61,788 bases of DNA from CBDAPE01 sp965198325 (GCA_965198325.1 CBDAPE010000009.1:1-61788), one strand, 5' to 3'; counted from the first letter of the stretch, positions 15,810-25,196 are shown. The notes: generated from the letters alone by a model not told the origin. A program made the numbers and translations.

Positions 15810-17033
15810 ATGGGCGAACAAGACAGTGCGGATCGGCGCCTTCCGCTCGAAGGGGTGCGCGTGCTCGACGTCGGGACCTTCATCGCGGCGCCGTTCGCGG
15901 CCGCGGTCATGGGCGAGTTCGGGGCGGAGGTCATCAAGATCGAGCAACCGGGCGCGGGCGATCCGCTGCGTCGCTTCGGTACCGCATCGAAACGCGGCGA
16001 CGGCTATTGTTTCCTCTCGGAAGCGCGGAACAAGGTTTCGGTCACGCTCGATCTGCGCAAGCCCGAAGGTGCGGCGCTCTTCGAGAGGCTGGTCGCGCGC
16101 GCCGATGTGCTGTGCGAGAATTTCCGCCCGGGCACACTCGAACGCTGGGGCCTCGGCTACGACCGGTTGAAAGGCATCAACCCGGGGCTGATCCTCCTCC
16201 AAATCTCGGGTTACGGCCAAGACGGTCCCTACGCCGAGCGTCCCGGCTTCGCGCGGATCGCGCACGCCTTCGGCGGCCTTGCCTATCTCACGGGCATGCC
16301 GGACGGCCCGCCGCTCACGCCGGGCTCGACTTCGCTCGCCGATTATATTTCCGGGCTCTACGGCGCACTCGGCGTGATGATGGCGCTGCACGTCCGCAGC
16401 CAGACCGGGCGCGGTCAGACGATCGACGTCGCGCTCTACGAATCGATTTTCCGGGTGCTCGACGAGATGGCGCCGCTTTACGCGGCGACAGGCTTCGTCC
16501 GCCCCAGGCTCGGTCTTGGCACGACGAACGTCTGTCCCCACGGCCATTTCGAATGCGCCGATCGCACGTGGGTCGCGCTCGCCTGTACGAGCGACAAGAT
16601 GTGGGCCCGCATGGCAGAGGTGCTGGAACGCCCCGCAATGGCGAACGATCCGCGCTACGCGACAGCCGCGGCCCGGATCGCGCACCGCGACGAGGTGGAC
16701 AGCGCGGTCGGCGCCTTCATGCTCGCGCACCCGCGCGAAATCGTGATGGCGCGATGCCTTGCCGGCGAGGTGCCGATCGCGCCCGTGTTCTCGGTCGCGG
16801 ACATTTTTGACGATCCGCACTATGCCGCGCGCGGTACGCTGAACACAGTTCACGAGCCCGAGACGGGCGAAGCGGTGGTCGTTCCCGATGTGCTGCCGCG
16901 GCTTTCGGAAACGCCGGGGCGGATCACCGGGCTCGGCCCAGTGCTTGGCGCGCACAACCGGGCGATTTTCGGCGAGGAGCTCGGCCTCTCGGATGAAGAG
17001 ATCGAGGACCTAAAGGCCAAGAGCGTGATTTAG
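15810..17033 (+). CDS. Family III CoA transferase (CaiB/BaiF)
   Basis: A 407-residue enzyme that moves CoA between carboxylic acids. The typical start LEGVRVLDVGTFIAAPFAA, then GAEVIKIEQPGAGDPLR and LDLRKPEGAALFERLV are seen. Further on are GLGYDRLKGINPGLILLQIS-GYGQDGPYAERPGF and the catalytic Asp in TSLADYISGLYGALGVM. Family III members include carnitine-, bile acid-, formyl- and succinyl-CoA transferases; the substrate cannot be read from sequence. The position beside Gfa and upstream of quaternary-amine genes would fit carnitine-like substrates, but this is weak inference. It is intact and monocistronic, with a ~267-base gap to gfa. Confidence 0.88.
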   Translation: MGEQDSADRRLPLEGVRVLDVGTFIAAPFAAAVMGEFGAEVIKIEQPGAGDPLRRFGTASKRGDGYCFLSEARNKVSVTLDLRKPEGAALFERLVARADVLCENFRPGTLERWGLGYDRLKGINPGLILLQISGYGQDGPYAERPGFARIAHAFGGLAYLTGMPDGPPLTPGSTSLADYISGLYGALGVMMALHVRSQTGRGQTIDVALYESIFRVLDEMAPLYAATGFVRPRLGLGTTNVCPHGHFECADRTWVALACTSDKMWARMAEVLERPAMANDPRYATAAARIAHRDEVDSAVGAFMLAHPREIVMARCLAGEVPIAPVFSVADIFDDPHYAARGTLNTVHEPETGEAVVVPDVLPRLSETPGRITGLGPVLGAHNRAIFGEELGLSDEEIEDLKAKSVI

Positions 17034-17300
17034 CCGCTCCGATGTCGCCTTCCGGCCCCCGCCGCCATGCGCTGTCGCCGAAGTAGCAGTGAGCGCGCCC
17101 CTCTCAATCGGCGTCCGGTTTCGCCCGTCTCGCGGCTTAAGCCCCGGCCGCACGGCTGGTCGGCTGGCAGATCGGCGGGTCAAAGCAAAACTGACCCTGA
17201 ATGACAGCCCCGTGGTACCCTCGACCCATAAGCGAGGGCCCTCCTCGGGAACCTCGCGGTGATACGTTCCGAAACATGCAGAACAGGGGAGATATGAAAA
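17034..17300. other. Intergenic; possible gfa leader hairpin
   Basis: About 267 bases. A stem CCCTCG...CGAGGG with a 9-base loop lies near 17219-17239, upstream of gfa. No other content was recognised. Confidence 0.35.
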
Positions 17301-17879
17301 ATGACCAGCGCAACTTCGATCCATCCGGCCGTGGATCAAGGTGTAACGCCCGGCTCCGGCGCATTTACGGGCGGCACGCTCAAATGCAAGTGCGACCAGA
17401 ATCCCGTCGCGATTTCGATCGAGGGGGATTGTGCCTTCAATCACGTCTGCGGCTGCACGAAGTGCTGGAAGCCGGAGGGGGCGGCGTTCTCGCAAGTGGC
17501 GGTCGTGCCGCGCGATAATCTTCGGGTGAGCGCCAACGAGGACAAGCTTTCGATCGTGGACACGGCGGCCGCGATACAGCGGTACGCCTGCCAGGGCTGC
17601 GGCGTGCACATGTATGGCCGCATCGAAAATGAGAATCACCCCGTCTACGGCTTCGATTTCATCCACCCCGAGCTGTTCGACGAGGCGGGCTCGGCGGCCC
17701 CTGAATTCGCTGCCTTCGTCTCTTCGGCCATCCAAGGGGGAACCAATCCCGATCAGATGGACGGCATCAGGGCGCGGCTGAAAGAGCTGGGGCTAGAGCC
17801 CTATGACTGCCTCTCGCCGCCGCTCATGGATTTGATCGCGACCCATACCGCGAAGGCGTCCAGCGTCCTGAGCGATTGA
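17301..17879 (+). CDS. gfa: S-(hydroxymethyl)glutathione synthase
   Basis: This enzyme condenses formaldehyde with glutathione, the entry step of glutathione-linked formaldehyde oxidation. It has 192 residues, close to the 194 I recall for Paracoccus Gfa, with the same architecture. Zinc ligands are in LKCKCDQNP, HVCGCTKCWKPEGAAFSQVA and RYACQGCGVHMYGRIENENH, and the C-terminal motif is LGLEPYDCLSPPLMDLIATH. The ATG at 17301 is preceded by GGGGAGATATGAAAA. Neither the partner alcohol dehydrogenase nor the esterase gene is in the window. Its presence next to Rieske demethylases fits disposal of formaldehyde released by N-demethylation. Confidence 0.92.
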   Translation: MTSATSIHPAVDQGVTPGSGAFTGGTLKCKCDQNPVAISIEGDCAFNHVCGCTKCWKPEGAAFSQVAVVPRDNLRVSANEDKLSIVDTAAAIQRYACQGCGVHMYGRIENENHPVYGFDFIHPELFDEAGSAAPEFAAFVSSAIQGGTNPDQMDGIRARLKELGLEPYDCLSPPLMDLIATHTAKASSVLSD

Positions 17880-17902
17880 CGGTTTGATCGCGGTGACCCG
17901 AA

Positions 17903-17934
17903 CTCCCGGTTTGCGCGGCCGCGCAAACCGGGAG
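17903..17934. terminator. Perfect 32-bp palindrome between convergent genes
   Basis: The half-site CTCCCGGTTTGCGCGG is followed directly by its exact reverse complement, so 16 of 16 bases pair with no spacer. It lies 23 bases after the gfa stop and 40 bases from the stop of the convergent DUF1989 gene. It could act as a bidirectional terminator, although no U-tract follows. A protein-binding or recombination site is the alternative. Confidence 0.6.
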
Positions 17935-17974
17935 CGACCTGGCGGGACCCACGAGCCCGCCCAGCGGACCGGGG

Positions 17975-18579
17975 TTATTTGACCTCGACCTCGAGCTCGC
18001 TGACGACGCCGCCGGCGTTGATCTCCCAGCCTTCGGGCGAGATGTCGAACGGGCAGGAGGAGACGATGCAAATCGTGTCGATCACCGCCTCGACCTCCAC
18101 ATAGGCGCCGGGCTTGACAATGTTTGCAGGTGCGACCAGACGGCCGTCGGAATCCACGTTCGTGTTGGTGAAGAAAAATTGACCGGCTGGGGGACGACGA
18201 TGATCTCGTGGCCCAGCCGGCGCATCGCCGTTATCAGGTTGTCCGAACAGCTGGGATGGGGCCCCTCGTAGCCGAAGAACTCGTAGCGGAACTGATCGCA
18301 GGCCGGCAGCAGCATGTCGTGGATACCCTTGGCCCCGTCTTCGAGCAGCTTCATCATGGGCCGGCGGAACCGCGAGAGGAACAAATCGCCCGGGCGCGGC
18401 GTGATCGAACAGCTCGCAATCCAGGTGTGGGGTGGCGAGAGCCATTCGGCGACGCTCGCGGCATTATAGGCGAAGAAATCGGCAGCCTGATGGCCCTTCG
18501 GCGTGGTAATCCAGATGTGCTTGCCTTTGGCGACCTGAAACGCACGGCCTTCCTTGGGCGGAACGATCGTCTTGTCCAT
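17975..18579 (-). pseudogene. DUF1989 (urea/guanidine carboxylase-associated) protein, frameshifted
   Basis: DUF1989 members include urea-carboxylase-associated proteins and the CgdA/CgdB carboxyguanidine deiminase subunits. Start ATG at 18579 after GGGAGGACACGCC. The N-terminal part (FQVAKGKHIWITTPKGHQAA, SRFRRPMMKLLEDGAKGIHD, FFGYEGPHPSCSDNLITAMR) is in one frame. The C-terminal part (FFTNTNVDSDGRL, then VDTICIVSSCPFDISPEGWE-like continuation) is in another. The break is at VPQPVNF, in a run of five A's (18174-18178, T's on the coding strand), so it is a homopolymer indel. Only one subunit-type gene is present, whereas CgdAB works as a pair. A sequencing error is as likely as a true pseudogene. 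Confidence 0.75.
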
Positions 18580-18755
18580 GGCGTGTCCTCCCTGTCGTTG
18601 CCCCGGATCGATTGTGAACCCGCAAGCCGGCGCGGTCCATTCCGAAGCGTTTGACATCTTCACATCCACGCGCGATGACGCAACAATGCGCTGATGCCGG
18701 TTCGCGCGAACGCGGGCCGGCGCTGTTTTAACGGGCCGTACGAGTAAGCCAGCTC

Positions 18756-19761
18756 ATGGATGCAGTAGCCGCTCCCGATCAGTCCACCTTCCTCGAAGCT
18801 TTCCTCCGCGAGGCGGAAGCGCTGGTTCAGAACTTCGATTTTTCCGGTGATGTCGGGGTCTCGCCGCTCAATCAGGCGGAAAACACCATCCTGCTGGTTC
18901 ACGACCGCGAGCGGGGAAACAAATACGTCCTGCGCATCAACTCCCACCAGCTCATCTATCATCGGCCGGAGGTGATCGGCTCCGAAATGGTGTGGCACCG
19001 CGCATTGCGCGAAGACTCCGACATTGAAGCGCCGGATCCGGTCCCTTCTAGGGACGGCCGTTACGTCCAGAGGTTAGAGGCGCCGGAACTCGACCAGCCG
19101 CGCTGTGCGATCATGATGACCTTCCTGGAAGGCGTTGAGCCCGATCCCGATTCGCTGCTCGACGGCTTCGACCGGCTGGGCGAAATCACCGCGCACATGC
19201 ACCGTCACGCCGCGGCCGGCCGACTTCGTCCGGCCCGACTGGACGCCGGAAGCAATCGCCAACAACGAGCAGGACTGGGGCGACTGGCGCTACGGCTACG
19301 GCATGGAGGACGAGGCCGCACGCCAAGTGGTGGGCCGGGCGCTGGACACGGTCGTCGCGCGGCTCGCCGGGATCGAACGCGATGCTGAGCGTTTCGGCCT
19401 GATCCATGCGGATTTCCGCCTTGCCAACATCCTGGTCGAGGGCGATCGGACCAAGGTGATCGACTTCGACGATTGCGGCTTCGGCTACTTTCTCTTTGAT
19501 CTGGCGACCGCGCTGACCTTTATCGAACAGCGGCCCGACGTGTCCGAACTGATCGAAACCTGGCTCGCGGGCTATCGCCGGGTGGCGGAAATCCCACCCG
19601 ATGTTGAGGCGGAAATCCCCAGCTTCGTCATGCTGCGACGGATTATGCTCCTCGGCTATATCGGCAACCGCCGGCACCTGGAGTATGTTCAGGAGCTGGG
19701 TGTGGGATACACCACCGACAGCGTCGAACTCGCGGAGGCCTACCTGGCCAGGTACGGTTGA
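18756..19761 (+). pseudogene. Aminoglycoside/choline phosphotransferase-fold kinase, copy 1, frameshifted
   Basis: A protein-kinase-like small-molecule kinase. The N-lobe (FLEAFLREAEALVQNFDFSG, NTILLVHDRERGNKYVLRIN) is in the first frame up to ITAHMHRHA. The C-lobe with the Brenner/catalytic motif LIHADFRLANILVEG and VIDFDDCGFGYFLFDLATAL continues in another frame. Compared with copy 2, about 8 bases are missing near 19205-19215, which shifts the frame. Both halves remain otherwise conserved. It sits 37 bases upstream of copy 2 in the same orientation, so this is a tandem duplication. Substrate unknown; related enzymes phosphorylate choline, ethanolamine, homoserine or hydroxylysine. Confidence 0.75.
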
Positions 19762-19798
19762 GGTTCCCCGCCGCGGAGCAAAGGCGGACCGGTACGCG

Positions 19799-20812
19799 AT
19801 GACCTCTGAGAGTCTCCTCGATCATACGGTCTTCCACGAGGCCGTCCTGCGCGAGGCGCGTAAGCTCGTAAAGGCTTACGAATTTTCCGGCGACATCGAG
19901 ATCTCGGTTCTCGTCCAGGGCGAGAACACTATCCTGCTGGTCGACGACCGGGGAAGGGGCAAGAAATACGTGCTCCGGGTCAGTTCCCACAGGCTGATCT
20001 ATCACAACGAGCCGTCGATCGCATCTGAGGTGATGTGGTTGCGAGCGCTGCGCCAGGGCTCCGATATCGAGGCGCCGGACCCGATCCCCGACAGGCAGGG
20101 CCGCTTCGTCCAAATTCTCGAGGCCCCCGAACTCGACCGGCCGCGCTGCGCGACGATGTTCAACTTCCTCGAGGGCGTCGAGCCCGATCCCGACACCCTG
20201 ATGGCCGGCTTCGCGCAGCTGGGCGAGATCACCGCGCGCATGCACCGCCACGCCCGGAGTTGGACTCCGCCCGCCGAATTCGCACGCCATTCATGGACCC
20301 CCGATTTGATCTTCAGCAATCAGGTCTCCTGGGGTCATTGGCAGGAGGGCATGGATGTCGACGCGGACGCGCGCGTCGTTCTGGGGCGCATGGCGGACGT
20401 CATCGCGCGCCGGCTTGGCAAATTGCCCCGGGACAAGGAGCGCTTCGGCCTGATCCACGCCGACCTGCGGCTCGCGAATATTCTCGTCGAGGGCGACCGG
20501 GCCAAGGTGATCGACTTCGACGATTGCGGCTCCAGCTTTTATCTCTACGATCTGGCGACCGCGCTCAGCCTGCTGCAAGAGCGTCCGGACGCACCGGAGT
20601 TAACCGCGACCTGGCTCGAAGGCTACCGCAGGGTCGCCTCGATCCCGCCCGACATCGAGGCGGAGATCCCGAGTTTCAACATGCTCCGCCGCCTGGCGGA
20701 ATTGGCCTGGTTCGGACGCTGCCGCGGCATCGAATTCTTCGACGAACTCGGACCCGCCCACACGGCCGCCACGATACAGCTCGCCGACGACTACCTGACC
20801 AGGTTCGGCTGA
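19799..20812 (+). CDS. Aminoglycoside/choline phosphotransferase-fold kinase, copy 2
   Basis: A 337-residue intact kinase. The N-lobe NTILLVDDRGRGKKYVLRVS supplies the ATP-binding strand. The catalytic loop is LIHADLRLANILVEGD (H-x-D-x4-N), followed by the metal-binding IDFDD motif (VIDFDDCGSSFYLYDLATAL). Start ATG at 19799, where similarity to copy 1 begins; the upstream part of the frame overlaps the end of copy 1. The close copy at 18756 is broken, so this is the functional version. It lies immediately upstream of a TIM-barrel gene and two Rieske oxygenases, suggesting that an amino-alcohol-type substrate is phosphorylated in the same pathway; this is inference. Confidence 0.82.
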   Translation: MTSESLLDHTVFHEAVLREARKLVKAYEFSGDIEISVLVQGENTILLVDDRGRGKKYVLRVSSHRLIYHNEPSIASEVMWLRALRQGSDIEAPDPIPDRQGRFVQILEAPELDRPRCATMFNFLEGVEPDPDTLMAGFAQLGEITARMHRHARSWTPPAEFARHSWTPDLIFSNQVSWGHWQEGMDVDADARVVLGRMADVIARRLGKLPRDKERFGLIHADLRLANILVEGDRAKVIDFDDCGSSFYLYDLATALSLLQERPDAPELTATWLEGYRRVASIPPDIEAEIPSFNMLRRLAELAWFGRCRGIEFFDELGPAHTAATIQLADDYLTRFG

Positions 20813-20873
20813 GTTGCCGTCCGGTTGATTGCCCAGCCCGATAAGGCCATAGTCGGCTCTACGGAAGGAAACC

Positions 20874-21740
20874 ATGACCCAGAAGCTCGACGTCTTTCAG
20901 TCCATGTGGGCGATGGAGCAGCGCCGCCCGGACGGCAAGGAGTATTCGCCCGAGGAGGCGGTCGCGATGATCGTTGAAGCCGGCTACGCGGGCGTCGACA
21001 TGTCCTCGACTCCCGACTACGCCGAGACCCGGGATCAATGGATTGAGGTGATCAAGGATACGGATCTCGACGTGAGCTTCACCGCTTTCTGCTCGGAGAC
21101 CGCTCTGCTCGAGCCCACCATCGAAGCCGCCTGCCGGGTTCGCGAGAAGGTTCGCTACATCAACCTGATCCCCCGCACGCTGTACTGGGACGTCGACGAG
21201 GCGGCGATGTGGATGGAGAATTGGATAGCACTTGGCGCGGCCGAGGGTTTTCCGGTCTATCTCGAGACCCACCGTTTTTCGATGACCACGGACCTGTTGT
21301 TCACCATCCGGCTAGCCAACAGGATGCCGGAATTGCGCCTGGTCGCCGATCTTTCGCACGTCGTGACGGCGCAGGAATGGTTTTACCTGCCGCTCACCCA
21401 CGAGGAAGAAACGATGGTCGAGCACCTGCTCCGTCGGGCGGAATCGTTCCAGGGACGCGTGGCGTCCGCCGAGCAGATTCAGCTTCAGCTGGATTTTCCC
21501 CAACACCAGGTCTGGGTCGACATCTTCAAGGGCTGGTGGACCAAGGGCCTGCGCTGGTGGCGCCAGCGACACGGCCCGGACAATTCTTGCGTCTTTCTCT
21601 GTGAACTGGGTCCGCCTTCTTACGCGATCACCGGGGCGGACGGCTGGGAGCTGTCCGATCGCTGGACTGACGCGCTGACCATCAAGGGCTGGGTCGAAGA
21701 CATATGGCAGGGTCTGGATGCCGAGAAGACCGGCGCCTGA
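20874..21740 (+). CDS. Xylose-isomerase-like TIM-barrel protein
   Basis: A 288-residue protein of the sugar-phosphate isomerase/epimerase (AP endonuclease 2) superfamily. Barrel motifs: EEAVAMIVEAGYAGVDMSST at the start, a metal-type Glu in VYLETHRFS, Asp/His in LVADLSHVVTAQEW, and a final Glu in FLCELGPP. The ATG at 20874 has GGAAGGAAACC just upstream. Members range from hydroxypyruvate isomerase to 2-keto-myo-inositol dehydratase, and nothing in this sequence fixes the reaction. It is the third gene of a plus-strand run (kinases, TIM barrel, Rieske pair, regulator), so a role in the same catabolic pathway is likely. Confidence 0.75.
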   Translation: MTQKLDVFQSMWAMEQRRPDGKEYSPEEAVAMIVEAGYAGVDMSSTPDYAETRDQWIEVIKDTDLDVSFTAFCSETALLEPTIEAACRVREKVRYINLIPRTLYWDVDEAAMWMENWIALGAAEGFPVYLETHRFSMTTDLLFTIRLANRMPELRLVADLSHVVTAQEWFYLPLTHEEETMVEHLLRRAESFQGRVASAEQIQLQLDFPQHQVWVDIFKGWWTKGLRWWRQRHGPDNSCVFLCELGPPSYAITGADGWELSDRWTDALTIKGWVEDIWQGLDAEKTGA

Positions 21741-21771
21741 GGGCGACGGTGGACATGGGATGAGTTGAACG

Positions 21772-22907
21772 ATGGAACCCATTGGCTCTTTCGACGATCA
21801 ACCGGTCAAGACCCGGCTGCCCCGGGGTGCCTATCTCAGCCGGGACTATTACGACGAGGAGATGGAGCGGATCTTCCGCCCCGGCTGGGTCGCGGTCGGG
21901 TTGGGCGCCCAGCTTCCCGAACCGGGTTTCGTGCATCCCGTCACCATCGCCGGCGAACCCCCGCTGATCACCCGTGACAAGACCGGCGCGCTGCACGTCT
22001 TGCGAAACGTCTGCCGGCACCGGGGTCTCAAGCTCGTCGAAGACGCCGGACCGAACAAGGGCAGCAAGATCGCCTGCCCCTATCACCGCTGGTGGTACGG
22101 TCTCGACGGCGCGCTCGGGGGCACGCCCTACTGGGACAAGGCGAAGGGCAATTCGGCGCCCGGCGAGGCGACGGTAAAATCGCTGGGGCTGGTGCCTGTG
22201 CGCTTCGCGGTGTGGATGGACATCGTGTTCGTCAATCTTTCCGGCGATGCGCCCGCGTTCGAGGAGTTCATCGCGCCGCTCGAGAACCGCTGGTCGTCGC
22301 TGGACAAGACCGATCTCGTGAACATTCACTGCTCGGCCTTCGTGAAGCGGGCGAACTGGAAGCTGGTGACCGAGAACTTCCTCGATTTCTATCATCTTTC
22401 CACGGTCCACCCGGTAATGGGCGGGGTCGAGGACACGATCAATTACGAGGACGTTGTGCTCCGGCCCGACGTCCTGGGCGCGTGCTGGCCGATGGCCAGT
22501 TATGAGATGGGTTTCGATAGCCACGACGATCCGCTGCCGAAGTTTGCCGGCGCTCCGCCTCACATCGAAAACGGCTTGGAACTGCTGGGTGTACTGCCCA
22601 ACGCGCTGATCATCCTGACCGCAAACTGGTTTCAGGTGATCCTGCCCTACCCCGACGGTCCGGAGCATACCAACGAAACCTTCGCCCTCTACGCCCCCAC
22701 GGCGATCATGCGGCCCGAGAATGCCACCATATTGAAGACGTCAACAGCCTGCTCGTCGAGGTCAACGGACAGGACGTGTCGATCGTCGAGCGGATGCATG
22801 TGGGGCGGCGCTCGCCGGCATCTGACGAATCCTATTTCGCGGGATCGTGGGACTACATCCAGGTCGCGTTCCAGGAGCGGATCGCGAGTATCATGAACGG
22901 CGCGTAA
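21772..22907 (+). pseudogene. Rieske non-haem iron oxygenase alpha subunit, copy 1, 3' frameshift
   Basis: An aromatic-ring-hydroxylase/N-demethylase-type oxygenase. The Rieske [2Fe-2S] ligands are CRHRG...CPYHRWW, and the mononuclear Fe site is NFLDFYHLSTVH. After ETFALYAPTAIMRPENA one base is missing at about 22722-22730. The true C-terminus (IEDVNSLLVEVNGQDVSIVE, ending IASIMNGA at a stop at 22905-22907) is in the next frame. Without correction the protein ends in a Ser/Arg-rich nonsense tail at 22896. The iron-binding domains are upstream of the lesion, but the lost C-terminal helix contributes to the catalytic fold. It is a tandem duplicate of the gene at 22995, including its 5' leader. 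Confidence 0.8.
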
Positions 22908-22994
22908 GCGCCGGTCGTCGAGGATGGCCGATGAGGACGCTCAATCCCCACGGACGAGCAGCACGACGGCAGGCGACGGTGGACATAGGATGAG

Positions 22995-24143
22995 GTGAAC
23001 GATGGAGCCGATCGGGTCGGGTCGTTTGACGGTCAGGCGGTCAGGGCCCGGCTGTCCCGGGACGCCTATCTCAGCCGGGATCGCTACGACGAGGAGATGG
23101 AGCGGATCTTCCGCCGCGGCTGGATCGCGGTCGGGGTCGGCGCCCAGCTTCCCGAACCGGGCTATGTCCATCCCGTCACGATCGGCGGCGAACCCCTGCT
23201 GATCACCCGCGACAAGGCTGGCGCGCTGCATGTCTTGCGAAACGTCTGCCGGCACCGGGGCCTCAACCTCGTCGACGATGCCGGGCCGAACAGGGGCGGC
23301 AAGATCGTCTGCCCCTATCACCGCTGGTGGTACGGGCTCGACGGCGAATTCAAAGGTACACCCTACTGGGACAAGACGACGGGCAATTCAGCGCCCGACG
23401 AGACGACGGTAAATTCGCTGGGGCTTTTCCCGGTGCGCTTCACGGTGTGGATGGATATCGTTTTCGTCAATCTCTCGGGCGATGCGCCGCCGTTTGCGGA
23501 CTACATCGCGCCGGTCGAGGCGCGCTGGTCGGCGCTCGACAAGGATGACCTCGTGAACATCCACTGCTCGCCCTTCGAGGTGGCGGCCAACTGGAAACTC
23601 GTGACCGAGAATTTCCTCGATTACTATCATCTGTACGCCGTTCACGCTGGAATCGGCGTGGCCGAGAACACCGTCAACTACGAAGACTTGGTGCTCCGGC
23701 CCGATGTTCTGGGCGCGTGCTGGCCGATGGGCGGAATGGGAGTCGGCTTTGACAGCCACGACGATCCGCTGCCCAAGTTCGTGGGCACGCCGCCGCACAT
23801 CGAAGACGGCGTGGATTTGCTCGCCGTCCTGCCAAATGCGCTGCTCATCCTGACCGCGAGTTTTTTTCAGGTGATCCTGCCCTATCCTGACGGGCCCGGG
23901 CAAACGCGCGAAACCTTCGCGCTCTACGCCCCCGCGGAGACCACATGGCCCAAGAACGCCCGCCACGTTGAAACCCTCAACCGCGTGCTCGTCGAGGTCA
24001 ACGTGGAGGATCTCCCGATCGTCGAGCGGATGCATGCGGGCCGGCGCTCGCCGGCGTCGAACGAGAGCTACTTTGCGGGTTCGTGGGATTATATTCAGGT
24101 CGCGTTTCAGGAGCGGATCGCGAGTGCCATGAACGGCGCGTAA
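22995..24143 (+). CDS. Rieske non-haem iron oxygenase alpha subunit, copy 2
   Basis: A 382-residue oxygenase with Rieske motif CRHRG...CPYHRWWYG, catalytic site ENFLDYYHLYAVH and intact C-terminus DYIQVAFQERIASAMNGA. Related enzymes (GbcA, CntA, stachydrine demethylase) oxidise N-methyl groups or C-N bonds of quaternary amines; assignment to that group is contextual. The start is unusual. The ATG used by copy 1 (here 23002) is out of frame because GGGTC is duplicated at 23014-23023. A GTG at 22995 is in frame and gives MNDGADRVGSFDGQ. No reductase partner gene lies in the window. Confidence 0.85.
   Translation: MNDGADRVGSFDGQAVRARLSRDAYLSRDRYDEEMERIFRRGWIAVGVGAQLPEPGYVHPVTIGGEPLLITRDKAGALHVLRNVCRHRGLNLVDDAGPNRGGKIVCPYHRWWYGLDGEFKGTPYWDKTTGNSAPDETTVNSLGLFPVRFTVWMDIVFVNLSGDAPPFADYIAPVEARWSALDKDDLVNIHCSPFEVAANWKLVTENFLDYYHLYAVHAGIGVAENTVNYEDLVLRPDVLGACWPMGGMGVGFDSHDDPLPKFVGTPPHIEDGVDLLAVLPNALLILTASFFQVILPYPDGPGQTRETFALYAPAETTWPKNARHVETLNRVLVEVNVEDLPIVERMHAGRRSPASNESYFAGSWDYIQVAFQERIASAMNGA
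23014..23023 (+). repeat. 5-bp tandem duplication at Rieske copy 2 start
   Basis: GGGTC-GGGTC. Copy 1 has a single unit at the matching place. Removing one unit would restore the ATG at 23002 (MEPIGSFDGQ) as the start. Confidence 0.8.
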
Positions 24144-24181
24144 GAGCGGATCATCGAAACGATGGCCGGCGAGGAGGCTCT

Positions 24182-25186
24182 ATGACGGCCGGCGAACGGG
24201 ATGGCGACAAGGCGCACCGGGTCGGCTTTCTGCTCGTGCCCCGGTTCTCGATGATCGCGTTCTCCTCGGCGCTCGAAGTGCTGCGGCTAGCGAACTATGT
24301 CTCGGGCTCTGAGGATTTCGCCTGGTCGCTCTATTCGCCCGACGGCAAGCCCGTCGACGCATCCAACGGGATCGAGGTCGCAGTTGACGGCGCTTATCGG
24401 GACGCCCCGCCCATGCCGGCGATTATCGTCTGCGCGGGGCTCGGGCTGGGCGACGTCGATGCAGCACCCTTGACCGCGAGCCTGCGAAAACTGGCCGCCC
24501 GGGGCGTTGCGCTCGGCGCGCTCTGCACGGGCACCTACTTTCTCGCTAAAGCCCATCTGCTCGACGGCTATCGTTGCACGATCCATTGGGAGAATTTCGA
24601 CAGCTTGCGGGAGGATTTTCCGGACCTCGACGTCACGCAGGAGCTCTACGAAATCGACCGCAATCGCTATACCTGCGGCGGCGGAACGGCGGCGATCGAC
24701 ATGATGCTGGCCTATGTCGAGGCCCGGAAAGGCGCGGCGATTGCGACCCAGGTGACCGATGAATTAATCCATCACCGGATGCGCGATGCGGACGAGGCCC
24801 AGCGCATGGAGTTGCGCGAGCGGCTTGGCGTCTCCCATCCCAAGTTGCTTGCCGTGATCGCGGAGATGGATCGGCAGATCGAACAGCCGCTGAGCCTGGC
24901 TGAGATCGCCGACCATGCGAGCCTCTCGGCGCGGCAGCTCGAGCGGCTGTTCAAGCGCTATCTCGGTACGACGCCGACCAACTATTACCGGGCCATGCGG
25001 CTCGACAAGGCGCGCCATCTGCTGCGCCAGACGACCATGCCGGTCCTCTCGGTGGCGCTCGCCTGCGGCTTCGTTTCCGCCTCGCACTTCTCCAAATGCT
25101 ACGGCGATAATTTTGGCCGCACGCCCTCCGAGGAGCGCCAGAGCATGCGCCGAAGCGCGCCGTCGACGACGACGCTGGCGGGGTAA
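24182..25186 (+). CDS. GlxA/GbdR-type AraC-family transcriptional regulator
   Basis: A 334-residue two-domain regulator. The N-terminal DJ-1/PfpI-like (GATase-1) ligand domain runs roughly 12-190 (VGFLLVPRFSMIAFSSALEV, nucleophile-elbow-like GALCTGTYFLAKA). The C-terminal AraC DNA-binding domain has two helix-turn-helix motifs (LSLAEIADHASLSARQLERL, VLSVALACGFVSASHFSKCY). This is the architecture of GbdR, CdhR and SouR, which sense glycine betaine, carnitine and sarcosine-type ligands. The ATG at 24182 follows GAGGAGGCTCT. It is convergent with the mttB-like gene, whose divergent promoter carries two dyads that this protein may bind. Ligand unknown. Confidence 0.88.
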   Translation: MTAGERDGDKAHRVGFLLVPRFSMIAFSSALEVLRLANYVSGSEDFAWSLYSPDGKPVDASNGIEVAVDGAYRDAPPMPAIIVCAGLGLGDVDAAPLTASLRKLAARGVALGALCTGTYFLAKAHLLDGYRCTIHWENFDSLREDFPDLDVTQELYEIDRNRYTCGGGTAAIDMMLAYVEARKGAAIATQVTDELIHHRMRDADEAQRMELRERLGVSHPKLLAVIAEMDRQIEQPLSLAEIADHASLSARQLERLFKRYLGTTPTNYYRAMRLDKARHLLRQTTMPVLSVALACGFVSASHFSKCYGDNFGRTPSEERQSMRRSAPSTTTLAG

Positions 25187-25196
25187 AGATCGCGGC

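Noticed and set aside
15573..16955. A 460-codon minus-strand frame opposite the CoA transferase
   Set aside because: Mirror frame of a well-conserved gene. Only its last ~30 codons lie outside the gene, and they recall an IS6 motif too briefly to support a call.
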